Shown in pieces: positions 26,901-38,900 of a stretch of 64,000 nucleotides of DNA (positions are counted from its first letter, which is position 1; every line of letters starts with the position of its first letter). The translations under genes were made by a program, and so were the position numbers. The notes under the pieces are model-generated. The model was not told the origin of the DNA, did not search any database, and saw only the letters and a list, made by a program, of their open reading frames with translations. The stretch is from Candidula unifasciata (Eukaryota > Mollusca > Gastropoda > Stylommatophora > Geomitridae), in contig CAJHNH020002521.1 in NCBI GenBank assembly GCA_905116865.2, positions 40,805 to 104,804 of the forward strand, given 5' to 3'.

Positions 26901-29900
26901 TAGTTTATTTCAAGTGAATAGAAGAATAAGAAGTATTCTCTAATGTTAAAATCTTGTAAAATATATCAAACCTAACCTATCTAAAGTATAATAATCCCAG
27001 TGTGGGTTTCAAAGCCCCATTCTGGGGGAAATAGGGGTTGCTGACATCAGATGTGTTGGGCTAAAAGGTGGTACTTTTCTTTTAGTTCACCTATCTCAGT
27101 GACACTGAGATTTCTTGAGGAGTTCCCAGGAAAAGTCCAATATTTTACGAGAAGTGGGAGGAGGGTTAGTTGTTTATTTCACACAAACAAAAGCAGTCAT
27201 TGTGACAGTCACAAAGAACTTACCACTGTCTCCTTGATGTTGGCACCTTCCATAAAGTCTCCTGACAGATCCCTTGTGTCACCTGTAGCCTCTCCATTTA
27301 ACAGCTGAAACAGAAACATAGCAACGGTTGCTGACACAGTAACCACTGGAACAATTAAACGTAATGTTTAAACTAAACATGTGACCCAACACACAATTCT
27401 TCTTCTACTTCTTCTTCTTAGCTTCCCCCAGCTGTAAACTCTGGTAGAAAGTTCTGGTTGTTCATCCATTTCTGCTCCTAACTTCTCGGCAGCCCTTTTC
27501 TATTTTGGCCCTATTTGCGTAATTTCCGTCCTCCTTAGGTTTAGACGATGGATCAACATCATGGCACAAGGAGTAGCCTGTAAGTGCTCCGTTCTACTTC
27601 TGACTCAAGCCCGAGTCCGAAGAATCTCAGCGCACTGCACAAACTCTGTAGCACCGGCAAGGATCCTGAAATACCATGGGTTGTTTTTTTACTCAAACTT
27701 TTGCCAAGGCAGCGCCAATGGGCTGGTCTTTTCGATTTCAACTGCCAAGGGATTTTTTAACGTGAGCAACTATACATACGGGCACCCCCTCTATGCAGCG
27801 TGATGTACTGCATGCAGTTCACATGAGTGTAAGGTTTCAGAATATCCACAAGGTGGGAATTATTTTCAAATTTTACCTGGTCCCCCAGGCTGACTCAGCT
27901 TAAAATGATTATGATACATAATTTCATACAAGTGGCTGGTGCGATCCTGACCATATAATCAGTTAGTCTATATCATGGCTATTCAATTAACTTCACAGGA
28001 GGGGGGGGGGGGGGGGGGGGAGAGGGCCAATGGGGGCTGTCACAGGCCAAAGCCCCATCACAGAAAGTCAATACAACTGACAATGATCTTCCGACCACTT
28101 GCTAGGAGCAATGTGTGCATCTAGTGCTTCATGGCAAAGTTGTTAAGCCATACGCACATCACCATCCCACTCTGAAGGCAAGGTCATAGGGTCAGTTTTG
28201 GGGGTATATGGGTTGTGGCTTAAATGCGATTCACAATTTCACATCCCTGGATGTACTAGGGTTAGATCTCCATGGTGGTTTTTTTTATTTTTTTTTTTAT
28301 AAATGCATTTCCTGTGGCTTTAGGACAGTTGTACAGAAGTTGTGCTCACTGTGTAATGCATGCACTGCAACCTTTTCATGCCACTGTCAGCAGAGCTAGT
28401 GGGTACCAGACTTAAATACTTTAGACTCAAGAGAATTTGATGGGTGATGTGGTCACATAACGCTAGCCATCTTTTTTCCCAGGATTTTATTTCCCAAGAA
28501 ATGGGAAGGGTGGACGACTTTGGGGGCAGTGAATCCACATCACTTACCATAATTCACCATGTGGATATTGGGACCTCACTGTGAGGGAAAAACAAGAACA
28601 GACCCACTGCCTCCCAAACAAGCATGTCGTAAGAGTCGACTAATTGGGGCTTTCTTTAAAGTCGGGGTACCAGGACTTGGTAATCAACATAGAACTGGTA
28701 CCATTAGTCACCGGATGCTGGCGTTCATACTTAGGGGAGGATCTGAACACCCAAGGACATGTCCGGAGTGCAACGATGATAACCCAACTAACTAAAATTC
28801 CCAGGAATTGACACATTTTAGGCAAATGACAGGGTAACAAATAGTAGAAAAAAATACAGAAGTTGTTCATAAAGCTTGGAAACCATGCAACAAACTCATA
28901 AACATAAATGATAGAATTATTTTAATTTTATAGTTTTATCCATGTTCTTGTGGAAGTAAAGGGAAACCACCACATTTTTTTTCCAAGGATACGTTTGTGG
29001 GCAGTCACAAAGCTAAATCCATGACCAAGAAACAATATGCTAGTCTACAAACAGATTAACCGAACAAGACAAAGTCTAGAAAGATTTTCACTGAACTGAC
29101 AACACAACAGAAGCATACAGCTCTACCACACTCACCAGATCATGGAGCTGAAATAACATTTGGTGAGTTTCCTTCAATGTATCACAAATCTCAAAATAAC
29201 CAGAATCTCCCATGGCATTATCACTTTCACAAGAAGTCACCATCAAACCTGCGGAACGGTTGAAAGGTTATATTCAACAATAACTGTTAAGGTAATCAGT
29301 GTCTGACTTAGGGGTTATGAATGTGGTAGCAGACTTTATTGCATTAGCTTTGAAAACGGTATAAGGGCGCTGACTGTTTAAACCGCAATGGCAAACTATT
29401 GAACATAAAATTGCTGAGTTCAAAAACAGCCTAATAATTATGGTGTTGGTATGCAACATCCTGTGAAGGATAGGTAGCAAAAAAAATTTTTTTAATCTTC
29501 TTTACCTTTTAACATGAATCAGAGAGCTAGGTCATTTACTTTCCATCTTCCCCTGTAGTGTTTTTCATTTACCTTCCGGTTCTTACTCCAGTGTATTTCA
29601 TTTAATTTCCATCTTTCCATTTTGTATATTTCTTCTTGGTATAGTGTCTTTTTTCACATGTCCAAAATACTTTTTTTTTCCTAAAACCCCTGGCTAACTT
29701 AATTATCAATTTTTTCCTGGTTTGTTTAGCATTTCTGTGTCATTTTATATCTCTATGATGTGTGATTCCCCCCCCCCCCTCCCCCCAATAAATAAAAAAA
29801 TATTTGCATTTCAAGTATGTATATTCCTTTCTCCCAGCCTACATTCCACAACAGTTATATATATAAATATATATAGATCATTAGAATTGAAAGCTATAGT

Positions 29901-32900
29901 GACCATAAAGGGATTTGAGTGCCAAAGAAGTTGAATGAAGTAAATGGAAATTATAGGATACACTAGATAAGATAAGATAGCTGAAATCTAAAGGGATTTG
30001 AATCTGTAGCCTCCAACTGTCTGTAAGAAGGTAAACAAATAACCAACTAAACACCCCAAAAAGTGTTTTCATTATCCAGGTCTATTGTGTACTAAATCTT
30101 ACAACTATGGAACACTGACAGAACATATCTTGTAACTGAAATAGCACCACAGATTTCCACTCCCTTAGGGTAAATGGAGTCAAACAAATTTTGCATAGCT
30201 TATTAGCATGTGTCGTCAGCTCAGGCTAAGTCGATGCGAACGCTTCGTAATGCCGGGTTCTATCCCAGCTGCGGGTCATGCGCCTTGCATTGGTTTTGAC
30301 AGTGGTATCAAGAAAGTCGACCGGTCAGAAAGCAATGGCAAACTACTGGACGAAAATTTGCCTAGAAAAACCACACAACAGCCAGGGGTTGTTGGGGTTG
30401 GTTCTGCAACGTCCTGTAAAGGATACGCAACAATCTTTATTAGCATGTAATAGATGACATGGTCACAATTACACTGCCTTTTTCTTAAAGTAAACGCCAG
30501 TGCAAAGTTCTGTTTGTCATTTATATCTGGACTTTAGACTTGTTCCAGAACTTGAGTTTTGTGTGTACATCCGTTCTACAGATCTGGCTTATCTGTATGC
30601 AGATTGCTGGTTCCGCACCGCTCAGGCAGATGCACTCCAACTTTGAAGGAAACTACCCCAATCTGTCACCTTGTGTGACATGCTTGTTTAGGAGCCAGTG
30701 AGTCTATTCTATTTTTTCCCCTGGAAGGGGGTCCGGAACCCAGACAGAAAACTGGCTCCCTTCAATTTATATGGTAAATCCTGGCACTGATTTTAGACTA
30801 GGTTGATATGGAAAATTGAATTTTTTTTTAAACTTTTGCCTCAAGAGCATTCAAATATCTGACCACTTGCCAGCAAACTAACCAGTCGGCTATTTTAGCT
30901 TCTCAATGTCAAACATGATACATCATAAATAGCCAGATTTATATACTATAATCGGCTATTTCTGGGACAAACAGCTCAAACTGATAACCCAAAAACCAAT
31001 GTATTTCTCAGGTGAAATGAAGATTTAAAAAACTTGATACCTTTACGGATTGTGCCACCTGCTGAAAGCAATCCTTCCATGGAAGATGGTGGATCACTGA
31101 GATAGAGACTGGTACGAGGGCTTGTATTATGACTTGATGATGGGCTGTTGTTACCACTGGCTCCTTCCAACTCAGCACGGCCCTCTAAATCCACTCGCAT
31201 GTCTGCAGTGGCACCACCCCCTTCGCCTGGTACTCTTCGATCAGAGTAGCATGTGGACTCTTCTCTGTGCCTGGTGACAAACAAGGAGGATCAATCAAGT
31301 TACACCAAATGAAAATAAATCTGGGTTCATCGGGGTAAAGATTCAACAACAGCCTATTTCAATATTCGTCTTGCCTTTACTTCAAGTGGCACCCAGACAC
31401 ACCCCCCCCCCTTTCCCCAACTGCATCATTCTCTCTAGGTATAGGTTTCAGTAACTTCCATTTTAATTTGTTATTTCATCCCGAAGGCAAGAGATCACCT
31501 ATGCCTTGTGCAGCTGCAGTACACCATCATGAGGGTTGAGCCAGCTAGCCTATCTGCCTGCTCATGCCCAAAGACACCTGCACAGCCTAGACAAAATATC
31601 CACTTGACTCTCACCAAATCAATCAGCTGTGTCACTACACTTGACTCTCACCAAATCAATCAGCTGTGTCACTACACTGATCGGCATCATGAGTCATGCC
31701 AATATGCCTTTGTTGTCATGGTTTGCCACATAATTTTCTTCTTCATTTGCATTTTCACTTAAAAGAGCAATTGGTGTTGGAGTTGTGGTTTACAGCTAGC
31801 TTCAATATCTACATCTTTTGACATATCCGATTCTAGCCGATGCCAAAGTAGTCACTTTTATGGCATGCGTATTAGAGGGCAGTTGATCTATTCTCATGAC
31901 TCACAAAGAGAACTGATTACATACATCAGAAAGAGAAAAACATCTTCATTCTTTGGTCATGTCATGAGAAAAGTGAAGCACGTATGACAATGGAAAGTTG
32001 GAGGGGAAGAGGGAGAGGGACAGAGAGAGAGAATGCTGGACAGTTTGAGATAATGGCATGGAAGATCATCAGTGCGATAACTGACTAAAACCACATGAGA
32101 TAGGTCATGGATGAGACAGAATGTTGTGGATAGACGTGACTACTAACGCCACATGACATGGACTATAAGAAGAAAAAGGGGCTTCTTAATAGACACTCCC
32201 CTCTCCCAAAGCAGACACAATTTGGCCCTGAAACTCACACATAGTTAATCGCTTTAGGAATGCAACAATTTATTTAAAGCGCCAATTTATGTTTCTGTCC
32301 ATGCATGAAATTCTTAGTATTTTCCTTACAAGCCACTTTACTGCTGCCCTCCAATGTCTTTAAGTTTTTTTACTGTCAATATTCACATGCACACAATAGA
32401 ATATACTAAACAGCACTCAATAAGCTGTTTTTCATGCTGTTAAAGATTAATTTTACCATAGAAAGTCACTACGCTACAAATTAAATCCATACAGTTACAA
32501 GAATGAACACATACCGTCTTCTTTTGTGTCTAAAGCCTGCCCGCGATGCATTTCTTCTGGCTTCAGTAAGAGCTGCCGCCGCACCCTTAATAATAAAAAA
32601 AAAATACAAGTCATAAAAATAGAAAGGCAAATATGCATCTATACTTAGAGGTAAAGGAAATGGGAACTCTTTAGTAGGTACTACAATAAGGAGTTCAGTT
32701 TTTGCTTTTGACAGGACTTTGCTAATGCAGATTTCACATATGGATGGAAGTCTATGGTTTCGCTGCCTAAGCTACTGAGTTAAGTGCTTGGTGCAGCACT
32801 GTAAGCTCTGCTTTTTTTAATGTGGAATGCCTTTCATTTGTGCAGCAGTTGTGCCATGGTATCCAGGATGGCGGGTTGACAGTTTACGTGTGGGCTAGGT

Positions 32901-35900
32901 TAACCTTATTTAATAATTTTGTGCGTGTATGGCCACCTTATTGTGACTGACTACTTCTGTCAATGACAAATGCATTTCTGATGGCTATGGCACCTATAGC
33001 AACCAATGTATGCATTTGCTGCGTGCACACATTTCTGGATTGTGCCAGGATTATTCTTCTTTTTTTTTTGTTCACCAGTTTTTCAAATGGGACAGTGATT
33101 GACATTTTATGTGATTTTCAGTGGCACAGGAAGGGAGGAGAACGTATAGGCTAACCTGCCTGCGGTGAAACTGAAACCTCCACTACTACTTTTAATTCTT
33201 TATGACCATGGTTTTTAGATGAGTAGACCACAGGCCTCTATGAAGGTTGTAGTGTGATGCTTGCCGCCAATGATTCATACAGCTTGGTTTCTAAGATAAT
33301 GTTAACTGGCCAGATGTGGGATCTCCCTTCTGCATGTAGACAGCTTGTCTGCAGCACATCTTCGGTACTCCAGGATGCCAGATACTACTGTACATTTGAC
33401 CATGTGATAGTGACTGCCATAAAGGATAACTTCATAACTAGAGTTCAGGTCATATGAGTTGTAGTCTTAAAGATATGAGAGTGCTTGGCCTTCCTCAACC
33501 CCATCAAGGAGTGCATTGGAGAGCACATTGGAGGAGGATACAAGTTTAGGAAATGAAATGCAACCTGAAAAAAAAATATGGCAGGGAAGAACAGACCTTC
33601 AGCCAGTCTAGGAAGAAAGCTCTGACAGGCGGACAGTGCATTTTCTTTTGATCCAGCAGCTTCTGCAGCATATTCTGTTGCAACTGCATTCACACTTACA
33701 AAGCAGCATGAGAGATGGATCAACCTGCACAGCAACACATGGTTTCTACAACAGTGCCCAAGCTTTGTGCCATGGACAGGAGGAAATAACATCTCTGGCT
33801 TTAAGTGGTATCGCCACAGGTTGTGATTGCTGTGCTTCCACCTAGTATCAGGGAATATTATTTTCTGGAAAGATGGAAATCTGTCAGGCAACCTAGACCT
33901 AATCCCAACCAGTCTGTGTGTGCTCCACTCAACCATTGATGGGCAACATCCTAATATGCTAAGTTCCAAAAGTAGTTATGGATGCCACTGATTTCTTAAG
34001 CTTAGAGGGAAAAAAGAAAGCTGTGTAACCCTGTCTGTGAGAGGACACTTTGCAACAGACATGGGAAATCAGTTTCTAGACCAAGACCAACCTCACTCTA
34101 TTCAGCTCTTTTCTGGGATGTAATAATGATATGAATGTAAATGCAGACCTTAGGTCAAACACACGTCTTTCAGCAGACTGTACAGACCTTTGGCAATCAA
34201 TTATCTAATGACATCAAAAAATGAATGTATAAATTATCACTTGAGTAAAATTAGGAGAGGCAAACAGGAGTCTTATGGCGAATGTTTGAGTCTATCAAGG
34301 GTGCACACCGCGGAAAATGAAAAGTAAGAAATAATTAAATTTAAAGCCACTAATTACTGGTGTTATGAGGGCTAACAGACAACAATGGTTGGTGCATAAA
34401 GATACAGTTAACAGCCATGACAGAAATTAAGACAAAAATGGTGTGCAAATAAATGTTGCCCTGAGGTAGAACAAGAAGACAGTGTAGAGATAATCTAACA
34501 GTAGATCTGCAAACTTTTGCAGTCACCAAATGCAAAGGGAAAGCCAGTCAGAGATTAATAGAGGCAGGTGATGTATGCAGCTCAAGGGCTTGGAATGCTG
34601 AAGAAGAAAAGGCAAAAGAATAAGAAGAGGAAGTGGAAGAAGAAGAATTAACACTTACTTGAGCAATGCCAGTAATATTTTGCCTATTGCACTGTGAAGA
34701 ATGTCTAACACTGTTGGGTTTATAATGTGCAGCCAGGGCTAAGATAAGCCTCATTGTGGCCTTGAGATTGCCTTCAACAATGTCTGTGGAGCCAGGAGAA
34801 AATATTAGCTTGTAGAATAGACTAACTGCATTAACATTTAGTGTTTACAAAATTTGAAATAAAATGAAGGACTCATTTCTAAGCACATTGAGCATACAAT
34901 AGTAAACTATTAGAGAATCATCACTTGGTGGGTAATGTGGTCAGCATCATATTGGCCACATTTACTTCCCAGGATATTACCTAGTACCCATTTTAGACTA
35001 GGTCATCCTGGGAACAAAAGCCAATTCTAAAGGGAACAAATCTGCCTCAATGCTGCAAGACCCTTGAGTTGGCAGACAAGCATCTAGCCACTAAGCTATT
35101 ATGGCATCCAAAGGGGTTTTTGTCATCACATTCTTCTTCTTCTGTACTGTATACCCCAATGGAACATTGGCTTTCAATTAACTAAAACCATGTCATATTA
35201 TTCTTTGCTACTGCATGCATGTGCGCCCTATCTTTTTAACTTCACTTGCTAGTTTTTTCTAGTTTTTATTTTTTGGAGAGGTGGGGGACATAAAAAATAA
35301 AGGGACAGTATATAGGTTTTTTTTTTTAACAGTTTTCAAGTTGTTCTTATCTTTCGTTGTTTTGTTTTTTGTGTTTTTTTTTTTTTTCTTCTAAACAACA
35401 ATTTTAATTTACTTATTGAATTCCCCTTGTAATATGTATTTCAGGTGCAATAAGAAAGTCTATAGTCCCAGTCTCATTACTTCTTTGGAAATCAACTATG
35501 TGTCTGTTTGTATTGTATTAGACATGCACAGATAGTGAATTTCATATGATATTGTTACAGTCATGATTTCCCGGTTACCTCTGATGGTGATGTGGTGCAT
35601 CTTGATTTTCTGCAGAAACATGAAGTGCAGAATTTTATCCACATTTTCTCTCATCTCTTCATGACTGCTGGGGGCCACATGAACACCTGGTATTGTCTCT
35701 CCAGCTAGAAACATTCAAAGAAATGTATTAACAATAATTATTATTGATGGAAAAAAAAAGGTTAATAAATGGCATCCTTGTGTGGATTCTAGGGCCCGTT
35801 TTAGGGGAACAAGAAATAAACCCACTACTGTTAGCAAGCATGTTGTAAAAAGTAATCAATTAAGGTTTGCTGAAATCAGCCTTGCTGTAGACCAAAACAT

Positions 35901-38900
35901 AACCTGCTATTTTAGGATGAATGCAAAAAAATATATAAATTCCAATAAATTAGATAGCATTAAAAGAATTCTTCTTCTTCTTCTTAGTGTTGAGCAGCTA
36001 CGAACTCTGACGGCAAGTTCTGTTGTTCGTCCCCTTCTGGACTTTACTCTTGTTCCAGAATTTGAGTTTTTGCATGCACATCTATTTTATAGGTCTGGCA
36101 TATTCGTATGCAGACTGTTGGCTTCTTGTCTCTCAGGCAGAACGACTCTGACTTTAATGGAAATACCCGAATTAGTGGTCACCTTTTTACTACATGCTGG
36201 TTACAGGGGCAGTAAGTCTATTCTTATCACACCCCTTCCCCCCCCCCCCCCAGGGGCCATGGAACCTATACAGTGGAGGAAAAAAATACTTCTGACCAAA
36301 AAGTTTTTTTTTTTTTAATATTACAGGCTGTGTTAAAAACAGATACTGTTTATAGCTTGTTGATTTCCATTGTTTTATATTATTGGACTTCTAGTAATTC
36401 CCCCTGGTCTCTGGGTAGTGAGATCAAACACCCGTGTGCATTGCTGTTGACGTAAAGAAAATCCCTTGGCAGCTGGAAATCGAAAAGAATAGCCTAATGG
36501 CGCTGCCTGGGCCAAATTTGGAGTTATAAGTCTACCCAAAAGTATTTCAGGATTCTCGCCAGTGCTATAGAGCCTGTGCACTGTGCTGAACTTCTTCGGA
36601 CTTAGACTTGAGTTAGAAGAAGAAAGGAGCATAAATGGGTTACTACCCGTGTGCCATGATGTTAATCCGTTGTTCAAACCTCAAATGTGCATACTGATAT
36701 TAATACTGTATTTTTCACTGTTAATTTTTTTCATAGACTGAACTAACCTGCTAACAAATATCCTGTTGAGCTGCTTAACTGTTTGTTTACACTCTGAAAC
36801 CATGTCTATTAGATATTCCTGGTGCATTCTGTGCTTCTTTTTCACTTTTTTTAACTGTGCATTGAAATGCAGAGGTGACAAAAGATAGCCCTTGTGTACA
36901 TCTAGGCTTTATTCCTCATCATAATGTGACAGGTTCTTTGCACAGCACCAATTTCCTCATGCCACTTACCCCCTGCTATCTTCCCAGTCCCATGCTTGAG
37001 GTATCCCTGATATCCTGCACCCACCTTCATGCTGCTCGATGCTTCTTCTTCCAGTAACTATTATTTTCTTTCCAAAATATTACAGTAAAAATGTTGGTAA
37101 CGTGTCTTAAGTATTTAAAATGTCTCAAGTATTTAATACAGTTAAAGTTTATCAGTTTACAAGAGTCAGTGCTGATGAGTCACCCCTCCTCCTACCCATC
37201 AGTTTCTACATCATAAGAACTGTCAGCACTTTCCCTTTTACTGGCCTATGATATGCCGTAGCATTCAGCTCAAAAGCCCTGATTGTATTCTTCCCCACAA
37301 TGGTTTCACAGCCCCTGACTGTTTTCTTTTTCCCATATGATACCAGGGCCCCATTTGGGGAAAGGGGTGGGGGGATAGACCCGCTGACCCCTAAAAAGCA
37401 TGTTGTAAAAGGCGACTAATTGGGGCTGGGGTCCATCAAAGTCGGAGTGCATCTGCCTGAGAGGTGAGTAACTAACTGCCTGCATGCAAAGAAGCCCGAG
37501 CTATAAAGCGGATGTACACGCAAAACTCAAAATTCTCGCACAAGACCAAAGTCAAGAAGTGGACTTACAACCAGAACTTTCCACCGGAGTTAAAAGCCAG
37601 TGGCTATAAAAAAAGAAAAAAGATTTGCTTCTTTATTAATATTCCTAACCATCCATGAAAGGCAGAGCTTACATAAGGTTATCTTCATTGCTACAACGTC
37701 CATTCCATCTAATCAATCATTCTTTGCTCCTCTCTAGCTTATCTCATCATCATCATCCTCTTCAGTAATTTATTCATCGCATAGGGCTCGCAGTCTTGTC
37801 TGTTCCATTCTATCCTGTAAAATGTTTACTTAATCTCAGTTTGTACTAATTATGCAGGCCTTTCTCTCCAGAATATGGACAGTAATACATTGTGTTTTCT
37901 CAACAATCATCAATCTGTAATAAACAACAGTAACAAAAAAAGCAACTTACCAATAACCTCAATGAGGTTTATCAAAGCAACTCCATCCCTCACATCATGT
38001 CGGAGATCTTCCACTAAATGTGCCCCAGGCTTTTTCTTCAACTGTGAGTTCATCCATGCCACATATGCAGTGAGTTGTTTCTGAAACAGTACCAATAGAA
38101 GTCTGTTTAGTATTTCTCTAATTCACCAGTATCGGGCTTTCTCAGTAAACCAAATCCATCTCTCTTCTCAGCTTATAGTAATTTGTGTGTGTGCGCGAGT
38201 GTGTGTTTTATATAAGCAAAACGGAATATGCAAAAGAGTTTAATAGGAAATGAACAGGCGGCAGACCAAGAAAACAGGAGAGACAAAGCAGACTTAGAAA
38301 CACTTGTAGTCACCAACTAGAAATTCAATCACAAAGATGAGTGCAAAATACAAAAGCGATTGTGTGTGTGTGTGTGTGGGGGGGGTTGATATCTATAACA
38401 ATGGACTTCAAGGGCTCAGAATGCTGAATAAGTAGAAGATAAATGTTCCTTCCTGTGGGTTACATTTGAAACAGTGTCTATCGTTTGTGTTTTAACTTTA
38501 TACTTTTGCTTCTATGCGTATCATATAGGTTTTCAATTTTAAAAAAAGAAATCCCACTCAAAATATAAAATTTATAATATATGTTAATGGTCAGAGAGGA
38601 CAGGTGACCCTTGTACTAAAAACTATGCTCAGGTAAGATAATACTGGTAGAAAGTCGCCATTAATTCCACTGCACTGTTGTAAAAGAAATACATTGTAAA
38701 GTTCTTTTAGGGATGAAAATAAACAACCAAGCAAGATAATGATGAGAACAAAATTCTTCTAAACCAGTGTTCTACCTGTATTCCCCCCCCCCCCTTTTCA
38801 CATCCAAAAACAATGGGGTGAGGGGAGGGAAGAAGAGTTTTAAGGTGGACATTTAGTAATTTATTTTAATCTAGTGTTTACGTACTTGTAATAATCTGCT

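Noticed and set aside
33445..33969. 174-codon minus-strand open frame in a dixin intron
   Set aside because: No recognisable domain and no conserved splice or start context; composition resembles non-coding sequence.
35782..36318. 178-codon plus-strand open frame
   Set aside because: Most of it is a reverse SINE-A copy plus a C tract; the protein has no conserved domain.
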